Assembly: GCA_037190485.1 (NCBI GenBank)
Contig: JBBCJB010000044.1
Coordinates: 1-64,000 of the forward strand
From: Parapedobacter sp037190485
GTDB taxonomy: Bacteria; Bacteroidota; Bacteroidia; Sphingobacteriales; Sphingobacteriaceae
Reading direction: 5' to 3'
DNA: 64,000 nucleotides
The notes below the pieces were generated by a model, which did no database searches, was not told the origin of the DNA, and worked only from the letters and a program-made list of their open reading frames with translations. Positions 1-8,706 of the stretch are shown in pieces; within the stretch, counting starts at the first letter, position 1; each line of letters starts with the position of its first letter. A program made the position numbers and the translations under genes.

Positions 1-1
1 T

Positions 2-448
2 TACGTTTATGACGGCCGGGGCAGGAAGCTCCGGAGCGTGAACGGTGTGGGCACGCATACGCGGGACTACATCGACGGCATCGAATACGTTGGCGGGAGC
101 ACGATGGAGCTCATCCACCACGAGGAGGGGCGCATCGTCCGGAGCGGCAGCACCTACGAATACGACTACTTCATCCGCGACCATTTGGGCAACAACCGCA
201 CGGGCTTCAGGCAGGGCACGAACGTGACCACGCCCAATTTCACGACGGACTACTACCCGTTCGGGATGCAATACGTGGAAAGTACGTTCAGCCGGCCAGG
301 TAATCCGAAACCATCCCGATGCAGTCGGGATAGCTTGATTGCCGCTGAAGACGAACAAGCTAAATCAAAAACCAGTACCTTTACAACGGGAAGGAGCTGC
401 AGGATAGGCTCAAGCAGCTGGATTATTCACCTCCTGTTCGTTCTTTGA
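2..448 (+). pseudogene. RHS/YD-repeat protein core, 3' part, frame-disrupted
   Basis: The frame open from base 2 encodes the end of an RHS/YD-repeat shell: a YVYDGRGRKL repeat, then FIRDHLGNNR and YYPFGM, which precede the conserved YLYNGKELQ motif in RHS proteins. After YVESTFSRPGN the frame is lost. The next core motif (QYLYNGKELQDRLKQLDY) lies at about 373-426 in another frame, and the final motif (YGARLYDPAIGRF) resumes in the original frame from about 473. Two short insertions, about 68 and 52 bp, account for this: together they restore the frame, but an in-frame TGA at 446-448 stops translation. The 5' end is outside the window. The full-length protein can probably no longer be made, so this is called a pseudogene with moderate confidence. 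Confidence 0.75.
317..335. repeat. Short palindrome inside an insertion in the RHS core
   Basis: ATCCCGA and TCGGGAT flank a five-base loop as a perfect inverted repeat. It sits inside the first of the two sequences that interrupt the RHS core (about 307-374). The insertion is bordered by similar AATCCGAAACC and AATCAAAAACC, which resembles an imperfect target duplication. Hairpin elements of this size could be small mobile repeats, but no second copy is visible in this window. Confidence 0.5.
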
Positions 449-550
449 GGCGCTCATGAGCTCCCTGCGGTCGGTTACGGCGCGAGGCTGTATGACCCGG
501 CGATCGGGCGTTTCGGTACAATAGATAGGTTTGCTGAGAAATATTACGAC

Positions 551-1276
551 ATGACCCGATACCAATATGGTGGAAATAATCCAATATTGAATATTGATAT
601 TAATGGCGACAGTCTATGGGTTATCCACAGGACGGGCTTTTTAGGTTTAGGCGGCAAGGAAACACTGAGATATGAAGGGGGGAATCTCTATAACAAGGAT
701 GGTTCTGCATATACGGGAAAGGTTAAAGGGTTTCTGAAAACAACCGTTAGTAACCTGGACAAGGTTGGAAGTGGTACGGAAGGGAAGGCGATGCTTAATG
801 AAATAGAAAGTTCCACTTCTAATGTTTCGGTAGTCAGAGGAAATGACGGCAACAAATTCTCTTCTGGAACGAATACGGTTCATTTTGACCCGAGTAGTAG
901 AGAAGGGGGGCTCAATACACGAGGCTCAAGGGATAGGCCTACATTTATAGGTTTGGCGCATGAATTGGCCCATGGTTTGGATAAGATTCGAGGATCTATA
1001 AACACGACGCAAATTCCCGGGCAGAATTTCACATATGCCGAGCACTTTGCCACGCATATGGAAAACAAGTTTAGAGCTGAGCATTTTCTGCCGTTGAGAG
1101 AGTATTACAAATACGATGTTCAAACGGGTACTGGAATATGCCCATTAATAAATAGTTCGCGACAAAGCCTGTTCTACAATAACTTTAATTATTTCGATGG
1201 AGTAAAGGCAAGGGCAATAGTGCCGTCAATATCTTGTCCCGCGGTCGTAACTGGTAAATTGCCTTACCAACCTTAA
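551..1276 (+). CDS. RHS C-terminal toxin tip, HExxH zinc metallopeptidase (M91/NleD-like)
   Basis: This is the variable tip following the RHS core: the first residues, TRYQYGGNNPILNIDINGD, are the usual RHS end motif (NNPI..ID.(D/N)GD). The downstream part is AT-rich, unlike the core. It contains LAHELAHGLD (HExxH zinc site) at about residues 137-146, then YAEHFATHMENKFRAEHFLPLREYY, the spacing and ExxxxEN..R....R..Y pattern expected of M91/NleD-like effector peptidases. By family analogy the domain would cleave a target protein in a competitor or host cell. The ATG at 551 is internal to the original RHS frame, so an independent product would lack the delivery shell. A lipoprotein gene follows after 11 bp. 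Peptidase assignment is fairly sure; the M91 label is from motif memory. Confidence 0.7.
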   Translation: MTRYQYGGNNPILNIDINGDSLWVIHRTGFLGLGGKETLRYEGGNLYNKDGSAYTGKVKGFLKTTVSNLDKVGSGTEGKAMLNEIESSTSNVSVVRGNDGNKFSSGTNTVHFDPSSREGGLNTRGSRDRPTFIGLAHELAHGLDKIRGSINTTQIPGQNFTYAEHFATHMENKFRAEHFLPLREYYKYDVQTGTGICPLINSSRQSLFYNNFNYFDGVKARAIVPSISCPAVVTGKLPYQP

Positions 1277-1287
1277 AATACAGGGCT

Positions 1288-1779
1288 ATGAAAAGAAATG
1301 TTTGTGTTGCTGTGCTCGTTGCCGTTTTGCTTGGCTGCGCGCAGACAAGCAAGATACAAAGATATGTTGACGGAAGCATGGGGCATATATTTCCAAAGGA
1401 CTACACGTCTGCTTTGGTGAGTTTTGAAGGGGTCGGGGAAAGATATACACCAACCTATCAAGATATAAAAAAAGCTGAAGAAATATTGAACGAACAGCTT
1501 GAAGGAATCAACGTCCCCCTTGCGGAACAGGGTATGAGAGGTTGTCCGGTCATTCACAAGAACCTTCATAGGTACGGGAGGCAGTATGTCGGGTATATTG
1601 ATAATGAAGGTAATAGGGTTGTATGGTTGAATTTTATCATCAAGAAAGATAAGGAATCGCTGAAAAACTTGGATAAAGAGGTGGTAGTTGTTTTGGATGG
1701 TTGTAGTCAATACTGGAATGTTAAGGTTAATCTTGACAAGTCCGAGCTATTTGACTTACGTGTGAATGGGATAGCTTAG
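1288..1779 (+). CDS. Lipoprotein, candidate immunity protein for the RHS tip
   Basis: A 163-residue protein with a signal peptide and lipobox (VAVLLGC, Cys about residue 17), so it is probably anchored in an envelope membrane. The mature part is a small soluble domain (GRQYVGYIDNEGNRVVWLNF) that I do not recognise as a named family. It starts 11 bp after the metallopeptidase tip on the same strand and shares its low GC content. That is the usual place for an immunity gene in polymorphic toxin loci. The immunity role is inference from position; a periplasmic lipoprotein would fit a toxin acting in the periplasm. Confidence 0.5.
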   Translation: MKRNVCVAVLVAVLLGCAQTSKIQRYVDGSMGHIFPKDYTSALVSFEGVGERYTPTYQDIKKAEEILNEQLEGINVPLAEQGMRGCPVIHKNLHRYGRQYVGYIDNEGNRVVWLNFIIKKDKESLKNLDKEVVVVLDGCSQYWNVKVNLDKSELFDLRVNGIA

Positions 1780-1925
1780 CTTTTTTCCCAAAAAGGGAGA
1801 AAAGGGAGCTTGTAGCCGGTAGTTGGCTGATTATGGAACTTCAGAGTATGTTTTACTTAAAGGTAGTTCACCGGTTTAAATGCTTTTTTCGTTCGGTTTG
1901 AATATGCCACATCAGATAAGCAACG

Positions 1926-2234
1926 ATGGAATTCTCCTGTAGCTTAACGGCCAAGTCGCAATTCCTGAATTTGGATATCAATGTTGCGCAAAAGCTAACA
2001 CTTGGGCTTTCCGGAAATAATTTCTCCATAATTGCTGCCACGGATATTTTTCCATCTGCGACTCTTTCTGTGAATGGCAATCTATTGTTTAAATATGATC
2101 AGCCGTCATTTAAAGGGACACATGGAATGAGTAGATCGACAATTATTGGAGATAATGGGATAGGGGGGAGTGTAACAACCCAATACACTCCATTGCGGCC
2201 ATCACCAGCATTTTATATACGATATAAAAGATAA
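1926..2234 (+). CDS. Hypothetical protein, possibly a toxin-tip remnant
   Basis: A 102-residue frame with no recognised domain, in AT-rich DNA between two candidate immunity genes. A stop codon lies three codons upstream of the ATG. Another frame just upstream reads EYATSDKQRWNSPVA and ends at a stop, so the stretch may be the broken 3' end of a longer gene. The C-terminus is glycine/serine rich and basic at the end (FYIRYKR). It is followed after 3 bp by a membrane-protein gene. It could be the tail of a displaced RHS tip; that is only a guess from context. Confidence 0.3.
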   Translation: MEFSCSLTAKSQFLNLDINVAQKLTLGLSGNNFSIIAATDIFPSATLSVNGNLLFKYDQPSFKGTHGMSRSTIIGDNGIGGSVTTQYTPLRPSPAFYIRYKR

Positions 2235-2237
2235 TAG

Positions 2238-2627
2238 ATGATTAAGTTATTTATTAGTACTGCAGGATATATTTTTTTGCGATATTTACTATTCATAATA
2301 GTGCTATATATCTTTAAAGACGAAGTTAAGCTTTTAACTGGGGCTGATTTGCAAAATGGTGAAGACTGGTTTTATTTCATTTGGTTGTTTTGTATTCCGA
2401 TAATTCTCGAAATAATCATTGTCGGTTATCCTTTGGCCTATGCTTTGAATAGGGTGATAAACACAAAGAAAAAGTGGTATTACCTATTATTCCTTGTTCT
2501 ATTTACTGTTGAGTTTGCTTTCGCTAACTATCTATATGGTGTTCAAGCTGCAATACTGAAAGCAGCTGTTAGTTTAGTGCTGTTTTTTGTGTTCTTTTTG
2601 AGGATGTTAGGACAAGCGGCCCGTTAA
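2238..2627 (+). CDS. Small multi-spanning membrane protein
   Basis: 129 residues with about four hydrophobic segments: residues 8-26 (YIFLRYLLFIIVLYIF), 45-68, 80-97 and 101-123. No family was recognised. It begins 3 bp after the preceding 102-residue frame, in the same AT-rich accessory patch as the RHS toxin tip. Small polytopic proteins directly behind toxin tips are often immunity proteins, so that is a plausible but unproven role. Confidence 0.4.
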   Translation: MIKLFISTAGYIFLRYLLFIIVLYIFKDEVKLLTGADLQNGEDWFYFIWLFCIPIILEIIIVGYPLAYALNRVINTKKKWYYLLFLVLFTVEFAFANYLYGVQAAILKAAVSLVLFFVFFLRMLGQAAR

Positions 2628-2871
2628 GGAAATCGGACGCTGAGCCCGATAAATGCTTTGGAAAAGCCCAATGTATTTTCCACGACCAAGCGGTCTGCCG
2701 ACATATATTGGAGAGAAGATAAAATCCGTTTTCTTTAAAGTCGTCAACGAGCCAGGCCTTTTCGTTACTGTATGGTTTTCTTAGTCCTCGTAATACAATC
2801 ACTGCTAATAATTCAGCAATACATTATAATTCGAGCCCTTATTCATACGTTCTAAATAATCCATTCGATGG
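2628..2871 (+). pseudogene. Gene-free stretch with an RHS end-motif relic
   Basis: No intact gene is seen here. Around 2832-2866 the plus strand reads SSPYSYVLNNPFD, matching the RHS end motif (W.PY.YV.NNPI.FIDP.G), but it is flanked by unrelated sequence and runs into the convergent gene at 2872. Upstream a short frame (PMYFPRPSGLPTYIGEKIK) resembles no family I know. The stretch looks like debris from repeated exchange of RHS tips. Confidence 0.45.
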
Positions 2872-3996
2872 TCAAGAAGGAGTTCGGCTATTCAGGTAGC
2901 GTTTCAACCTGTGCGCGTAGAACACGTTCCGGAATTCCATCCGCATATGATCCCAGAGTCCGCCATCGACTGCCACGCCCGTACCGGCCAGGTCCCTGTG
3001 CACGGCAAGGATTCCAGCCATCTTCACCTTCTCCGCCTTCAGTGATTCCCGGATATCGAAATCCGAACACATGCGCAGTTCACGGAATTTTCGGTAGGGG
3101 CTGATGTCTACGGACAGCTCGCGGATCAGCGTATCGCCTACCCAATCGGTCATGCGGAATATATCGTCCTCGTGTTCGATCTCATCCAGGTAATCATCCT
3201 CCACATCGACCGCGCACCGGCTCGCGAAGCCGACGAAATCTTCCTTGGTGCCCTGCCACGGGGCCGACCAGAACGCCGGACCGACCAGTTCGTGGCTCAT
3301 GGCCACGGGCCAGCCGAACGTGCGGCAAGTGTCTACCACCACCGTTCCGGCCTGCGCCCAGACCTCGTCGGGTATGGGCTGCTCCCGGTCTATCCAAAGC
3401 AGGTGCTCCATGATCAACGGTACGGCCCAGAAATTGAGCTGTTCGCCCAGGATGGGCAGTAGCCACCCTATCCGGGTCCCCTGTCCCGTATAGCTCCGCA
3501 GTTCGCCGATCAGGTAATTGCGCGCCGGTTTATCCTGAAAACCGGCCAGTATGTCCAGGCACTCGTTTTCGTAGTTCTTTTTGCCGCCCTCCAGCAAGGC
3601 AAGGAGTGGGGCCGGATCGGTTCCCGCGGGTATGCTCATTCCTTGCAATACGGATAAAACGCCCCGGATTAACGGTTTCCCCGTATGGGGCGTGTGTAAC
3701 AGGCCGACCAGCAAGTCGGCCTCCTCAAGGGTCGGCCTGGCGGGACGTACGAATTTCAAAAGAACCAGTCCGAAAGCGGCGATGTTTATGGGGTCTGCGT
3801 TCTCGTCAAGGATGAAATCGCAAAGCGTTTTGACATAGCGCTCCAACCCTGGAGTTCCCCACAGCTCGTCAGGGGGGTGGCCAAAGAACCAGTCCTGGTC
3901 GTCGAGCGTGAGCCTGTGCCCGACCAAGCGGTCGATGAACGTGTGTATCGAGTATCCAGGGTCGCTGGGCGAGGTGGGGGGAAGATTTGATGCCAT
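2872..3996 (-). CDS. Hypothetical protein, 374 residues
   Basis: The frame is open to 4254, but that extension overlaps the hydrolase gene antisense, so the start is placed at ATG 3994-3996 (MASNLPPTSPSDPGYS). The product is soluble and acidic, with no signal peptide. A helical central part (ERYVKTLCDFILDENADPIN...GLVLLKFV) suggests a HEAT-like or immunity-type alpha fold. A later part is rich in Trp, Asp and Glu (DVEDDYLDEIEHEDD). I do not recognise a family. It lies 115 bp downstream of the secreted hydrolase on the same strand and faces the RHS debris. Coding status is supported by length and GC content matching the neighbouring genes. Confidence 0.6.
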   Translation of the reverse strand: MASNLPPTSPSDPGYSIHTFIDRLVGHRLTLDDQDWFFGHPPDELWGTPGLERYVKTLCDFILDENADPINIAAFGLVLLKFVRPARPTLEEADLLVGLLHTPHTGKPLIRGVLSVLQGMSIPAGTDPAPLLALLEGGKKNYENECLDILAGFQDKPARNYLIGELRSYTGQGTRIGWLLPILGEQLNFWAVPLIMEHLLWIDREQPIPDEVWAQAGTVVVDTCRTFGWPVAMSHELVGPAFWSAPWQGTKEDFVGFASRCAVDVEDDYLDEIEHEDDIFRMTDWVGDTLIRELSVDISPYRKFRELRMCSDFDIRESLKAEKVKMAGILAVHRDLAGTGVAVDGGLWDHMRMEFRNVFYAHRLKRYLNSRTPS

Positions 3997-4111
3997 GGTA
4001 AGCGATTGTACTGATAATTCGGTTAATGGAACGTTTATGCAAATGTACGCAAAGCTTCTTGGCAATCCACGTCGTTTCGAAGAATGATTCACTGCCTGGA
4101 ATCCGCAAGCG

Positions 4112-6691
4112 CTATCGAGAAAGCTTGTCTCGGTCGAATTGATTGTTGCTGATCCGCCAATCATTGTCATAAAACCCCGCATCAACGATCGCATCGGCAC
4201 CGTTGGCAAGCATGTCCAGGCCGAAAAACAGGTAATCCGGAAACCCACTTCCACCGGCGAAGTACTGATTGGCCGTAGCCGCCCGCATACCCTTGATCCC
4301 CGTACCCGTGATGACGCCGATGGATTCGCTTGCGGTGCCGGGTTTCTTCCAGACGAAATACCCGCCCAGTTCGGTTCCCTCGTGCCAGTTCGGCCCTACT
4401 TGCACGCCCGTGGCCTTAACGGTGATCGGGCAATCAGCCAGTAAGCTGTTCCACGCGCCGTTGGTATTGGCATTGCCGATCAGGATGATGTTGCGGCCGA
4501 CGTAATCGGCGGGTTTGAATGCGTGATCAGGCACGATGTCAAATGCGCCATTGCCGCGATAGTGCCACGATTCGGCATCGTAACGGGCTTTTTCCAGCGC
4601 CCACCTGTTTTCTGCGGTATTGCCTTTCGTGCCGTAAACGTAGACCATCCGGCGGTTGAAGGCTTCTTTGAACGTGCCGTTCCGGTGCGGCCCTTTTTCA
4701 TCGAGCCCGGGCCGATTGATGCGTTGCCAGCCCGTGCCCGATCTCTTCAGGAATACGGATGCCGCGCCGGCGGGCCGGGTAAGCTGGATGGGCGCGAGGC
4801 TATCCAGCCTGATCGTGAGCCGCTGGCCTTCGGCAAATGCGCCGAGATCGAGCTGGAGGACGTGCGCATTCTCGGTGATCCCGGTGATGCGACCCGCCTG
4901 CAGGTCGCGATCCAGGATAATCCGCGTGAATTCCAGCGGAACCTGCTGCTGGTAGCTCGTTGCCCAGTAATAGGAAGCGGAAATGCCCGGGTTGGACGTG
5001 GTGAAGTCGATGTGGTGCACGGCCGTGTCGACCTTGCGCTTGTGCCAGCTGAAATAGTCGAACAGCGGTTTCCAATCCACGCTTTCGTTGCTGTACCAAT
5101 GCGATCCGCCGGGGTATTCGTAATAGCTGAAATTCGGGTGGAACCTGCCCAGCGTGTCGCGCATCTGCCGGGCATAGGTAACCGGTACGGTGCGGTCGGC
5201 ATCGCCATGCAATACATATACACCGAGTGGCTTGTAGTTGGTCGCGTAGGCGGGCACATTGCTCTGGTTGCTGGAACGGAGCAGGAGGGATTCCATGGCG
5301 TTACGCCCTTTTTCGGGGATCAGCCCGTCGGCAGAACCGTAGCCCATCAGGGTGGGGTAGCCTGCGCAGGGGGCGATGGCCGCCCAGTTGTCCGGGTAGG
5401 TTGCCCCCAGGAACCAGGTGCCATGGCCGCCCATCGAATGCCCCGTGAGGTAAATCCGTTGGCTGTCGGGTTTCAATGTTTGTTTGGCGAGTGCGAGCAC
5501 TTCCAGCGCATCGATACGCCCCCAATCCTCCCAGTTGAATCCCCGAGGGCGGCGGTTGGTGGGGGCCACGAGCGTGCCCCAGTCCTTGGCGGTATACGCC
5601 TGTGCTTGCCCGATGGCTTCCACGCCCGCACCGTGCACGGAGAGAAAGAGCGCATCGCCCGGCTTTTCGCCCGAGCTGGACGGATTGACGGCATAATACT
5701 GCACGCTGCCGTCGATTTCGCTGACAAACGTGACGCGGTACGGTATGTTTGCGGGTACGCTGCGCAGTACCAACGCTTTTTCGTCCAGTTGCTTGTTTCG
5801 CTGTTTCAGCGCCAGCGCGACCGGAATGTCGCCGGTGGCGCTAACCTGAGAGGCGTCTATCGGCACGGCGACTTTACGTGTGCTGTGCGGTGGGATCGTC
5901 GGTACGGATGCCGTGCCGGTTCTGCCCTGTGTCGTGGCGCTCAGGGTCAGGTCGGTCAGCGGTTTCGCCGAGGTGTTGACAATGACCACACCGGCGAGCA
6001 GACCGCTGTTGTCTTTTCCTTCCACGATGTCCGGTACCGTCGTGTCGCCCAGGTCGAGGTATACGGGACTGGCCGGGAACTGCAGCTCCGCGGCAACGAA
6101 CAGCCCCCGGATGTAGAATTCGTTTTTCCCTTTCCGGAGTTGGATGGGGATGCGCATCCATCCCATGCGGTATGGGTCGCCGGCATGCAGCTCGCCGTTC
6201 ACCAGGACGGCGCTGTTGCCACGGATGTTCAGCGTTGCCGCTTGGGCCTTCGGTGCGTGATAGGTGGTGTACAGGTAGGTGGGGCCCATGCGTTGCCGCT
6301 GGGTAGCCGGGGGTGTGCCGCTGGTTTGCCGGTCGATCCTGCCCGGACCCGCCGGATGGTTCGGGTTGTTCAGGTTACCGCCTGCCCCGGCTTGCGGGCG
6401 GAAGAAACCGGAGGTGTCGGTTTGGATGATCGACCACCCGTTTCCGGGGTTTTCATCACCACCCAGCGAGCTGCCCACTTGGGGGCTGGCGAGGGTTCCC
6501 TGGTAATGGTACCACAGCAATTCATCCGTGTAGACAGCCTCCCGGCCGTACTGGGCAGGTGCCTGGATGTAGAGCGCTTCGCTGAAACGGTGGACGGATT
6601 GCGCGCGTGCGCAGGATGGCAAAACCAGGATCAGTGCCACGGCAAAGAGGTGGCCTATCGGAGACAGGAGGGGACGGGAATCCATTTTCAT
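4112..6691 (-). CDS. Secreted alpha/beta hydrolase, prolyl-oligopeptidase/esterase-like
   Basis: 859 residues from ATG 6691 (MKMDSRPLL); the longer frame would start inside the terminator hairpin. An N-terminal hydrophobic segment ending PSCARAQ is a signal peptide, possibly with a lipobox at LPSC. An N-terminal beta-rich region leads to an alpha/beta hydrolase domain at about residues 310-560: GHSMGG carries the nucleophile (Ser about 419), HGDADRTVPV the acid (about 499) and GGSHWY the histidine (about 531). A C-terminal region of about 280 residues follows, ending with a segment naming no known domain. It is the fourth gene behind ROK, SusC and SusD, so it probably acts on material imported by that SusC/D pair, as an esterase or peptidase. 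Substrate unknown. Confidence 0.75.
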   Translation of the reverse strand: MKMDSRPLLSPIGHLFAVALILVLPSCARAQSVHRFSEALYIQAPAQYGREAVYTDELLWYHYQGTLASPQVGSSLGGDENPGNGWSIIQTDTSGFFRPQAGAGGNLNNPNHPAGPGRIDRQTSGTPPATQRQRMGPTYLYTTYHAPKAQAATLNIRGNSAVLVNGELHAGDPYRMGWMRIPIQLRKGKNEFYIRGLFVAAELQFPASPVYLDLGDTTVPDIVEGKDNSGLLAGVVIVNTSAKPLTDLTLSATTQGRTGTASVPTIPPHSTRKVAVPIDASQVSATGDIPVALALKQRNKQLDEKALVLRSVPANIPYRVTFVSEIDGSVQYYAVNPSSSGEKPGDALFLSVHGAGVEAIGQAQAYTAKDWGTLVAPTNRRPRGFNWEDWGRIDALEVLALAKQTLKPDSQRIYLTGHSMGGHGTWFLGATYPDNWAAIAPCAGYPTLMGYGSADGLIPEKGRNAMESLLLRSSNQSNVPAYATNYKPLGVYVLHGDADRTVPVTYARQMRDTLGRFHPNFSYYEYPGGSHWYSNESVDWKPLFDYFSWHKRKVDTAVHHIDFTTSNPGISASYYWATSYQQQVPLEFTRIILDRDLQAGRITGITENAHVLQLDLGAFAEGQRLTIRLDSLAPIQLTRPAGAASVFLKRSGTGWQRINRPGLDEKGPHRNGTFKEAFNRRMVYVYGTKGNTAENRWALEKARYDAESWHYRGNGAFDIVPDHAFKPADYVGRNIILIGNANTNGAWNSLLADCPITVKATGVQVGPNWHEGTELGGYFVWKKPGTASESIGVITGTGIKGMRAATANQYFAGGSGFPDYLFFGLDMLANGADAIVDAGFYDNDWRISNNQFDRDKLSR

Positions 6692-6705
6692 CGTCGGTAA
6701 TAAAA

Positions 6706-6737
6706 GGGGCCGTCTTCGTTTAACCGGAAGACGGCCC
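6706..6737 (-). terminator. Rho-independent terminator after susD
   Basis: GGGCCGTCTTC and GAAGACGGCCC form an 11-bp stem around a short loop. Read on the minus strand it is followed by CCTTTTATT. It lies between the susD stop (6772) and the hydrolase start (6691), so it may limit read-through from susCD into the hydrolase gene. Confidence 0.7.
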
Positions 6738-6771
6738 ATGTTGTTTTAGGGTGTCTATGCTGTCCTTGAAC

Positions 6772-8688
6772 CTAGTTCGTTTTCTTCGCCCACCAAAGCG
6801 GGGTGAGGGCATTGTCTTCTCCACCCAAGGCCTTGATGGCCTCATCATAACCCTCTCCGTTGTTGTTGCGCAGTGTTGACGGATAAGGGATGCGTTGTGG
6901 GAAGAACCGGATATCGCTCGTCATGTAATTGGCCGATGTCAACGCAGGCATGTTGACCAGCGTGTTTTCGACGGCCGGGTTCTCGAAGAACGGAAGCCCT
7001 AACCTGCGGTGGTCGCTCCAGGTCTCCAGCGGAAGGTATGGGTTTTGGGCGATGAATTTCTGCGTGATGATCTTGGTCAAATGGTCATTTTTGACCGTGC
7101 CGTTTTTGTAAATGTTATTTACCGGATAGCGGATTTCCACCGTACCCGTGGCATTATTCGTCCCATCTACGTAGTTCATGGTGCGTGTAGCCGGCGGTTC
7201 AGTGTTGTGTGACCAACTTACCGAAGTGCCTGCCCGGTTATAGGAGGTGCTTGTCAGGTAGTTGCCTAAATGGCTTGACACACCCCAGTAATCAAAACTG
7301 AGCTCAATGCCCTTTTCATAAGCGGCCTGGCCACTTTGTGGAACGGTCCAACCCCGTGTCGCTGCTTCGGCAATCAAGAAGTAAGACTCCCAAGGCGCAA
7401 AGAACGTGCGGCTGTTGGTGCCGTTCCTGAATTTGTTGATCAGTCGCGGGGTGGTGCCTTGGTAAGAACGCACCTGGTTGAGCGAACCTTTGGTTCCCCA
7501 GTCGCCGTTTGGCCCGGCGTTCCATGTATACGCAGCATTGATCGTTTTGAATACCGTCTCGCCGCCCGGATTCATGAGATTCCGTGACGTGTTGCGAGCA
7601 ACCGCTTCCTCAGGATAGAAATTGAACTGCGGATTGCTGAAATCACCGGGGATGGCAAACGCGGCGTAAGCCCGTGGATCCATGACTTTCGGCAATCCGT
7701 CCAGCCAATACCCGGCAGCAGGGTCGTTCGTCATTGTGGTGAAATGATTCGGGTATCGAATCCCGATGTAGTTCTCCGGTTTGACGTATTGGCTATACGA
7801 TGCGCCCAGCGATGTTTCCGAATTGATGCCACCCAAGCCAACGAACAGGTTATTCAATGTCGCGCTCAGCGTGAACGCATTCCAGGTACGGGTCATTACA
7901 CCAGTCAAGGCATCCCAACCACCCGTTTCGTCCACTTCCATCATCTCGCCCAACGTCGAAATAAAGGGACCGGATGCTGCGGCCTCGAACTCAGACTTGG
8001 CTTTTGCTGCGTCGACCTCAGAAAGGCGCATCGCAAGGCGCATGCGCATCGAATTGGCGTAGCGCTGCCAGTTTGCGAAATCATAACCGTAAGCCGGGTC
8101 GAATCGCGAAATGGCCGATGCGCTCACGCTAAGGTCAAGAGAAGTGCTTGCCTCGCGCAGTTCATCCAAGAGGTGGTAATAGACGTCCTGCACACTGGCA
8201 TAGTTCGGGTTTACGCCGGAATAACCATCGATGGGGATCGGGCCGAACATGTCGGACATTTCACTCATCAAGTATGCCCGCCAAATCCGCGCCACTTGCA
8301 ACAGGTTGTTGGTGTAAGGCTGTACGTTATTCGCCTCGATTTGCTCGTTGGCAACCGTGATTGCCGCAGTAACGGCCGAAAGCCAACCCGACAAATAGCT
8401 CCTGCCGTAATAGTCTACCGTCCACCCATCGTTGTGCGTGCCGACGACGATGCCGCCACCGAGTTGTTGCCTTCCGGCAGTTTTCCAATAGAGTACGAAT
8501 ATCCGCTCGGCGATGTGGGGATCCTGCTGGGCGCCGACAATGGCATTGTTAATGAAATACTCCACTTGGACCTGCTGCGCATTGGCGCCGAACGGGTCGA
8601 TATTCATTTCTTCGAAATCACTGCATGAGGTTGACATCAATGCGACCGCTGCAAGGGAAGAAAGTCTTTTTATCATGTTACTTTTCAT
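6772..8688 (-). CDS. SusD/RagB-family outer-membrane nutrient-binding lipoprotein
   Basis: 638 residues with an N-terminal signal and lipobox ending at Cys22 (MSTSCSDFEE). The mature start, NIDPFGANAQQVQVEYFINNA, and later motifs (IWRAYLMSEMSDMFGPIPIDGY; YYHLLDELREA; ANSMRMRLAMRLSEVD) are typical of the SusD-like_2 branch. It forms the surface lid over the SusC channel and binds the ligand before TonB-driven import. It starts 18 bp after susC on the same strand, so the two are co-transcribed. ATG 8688 (MKSNMIKRL) is used; Met5 is an alternative. The ligand cannot be deduced from the sequence. Confidence 0.93.
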   Translation of the reverse strand: MKSNMIKRLSSLAAVALMSTSCSDFEEMNIDPFGANAQQVQVEYFINNAIVGAQQDPHIAERIFVLYWKTAGRQQLGGGIVVGTHNDGWTVDYYGRSYLSGWLSAVTAAITVANEQIEANNVQPYTNNLLQVARIWRAYLMSEMSDMFGPIPIDGYSGVNPNYASVQDVYYHLLDELREASTSLDLSVSASAISRFDPAYGYDFANWQRYANSMRMRLAMRLSEVDAAKAKSEFEAAASGPFISTLGEMMEVDETGGWDALTGVMTRTWNAFTLSATLNNLFVGLGGINSETSLGASYSQYVKPENYIGIRYPNHFTTMTNDPAAGYWLDGLPKVMDPRAYAAFAIPGDFSNPQFNFYPEEAVARNTSRNLMNPGGETVFKTINAAYTWNAGPNGDWGTKGSLNQVRSYQGTTPRLINKFRNGTNSRTFFAPWESYFLIAEAATRGWTVPQSGQAAYEKGIELSFDYWGVSSHLGNYLTSTSYNRAGTSVSWSHNTEPPATRTMNYVDGTNNATGTVEIRYPVNNIYKNGTVKNDHLTKIITQKFIAQNPYLPLETWSDHRRLGLPFFENPAVENTLVNMPALTSANYMTSDIRFFPQRIPYPSTLRNNNGEGYDEAIKALGGEDNALTPLWWAKKTN

Positions 8689-8706
8689 CTCAATAAAGTT
8701 AGTAGG

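Noticed and set aside
4523..6700. 725-codon open frame on the plus strand
   Set aside because: It lies antisense to the secreted hydrolase, which has a signal peptide and catalytic motifs; the plus frame has no recognisable domain and reflects high-GC codon bias.
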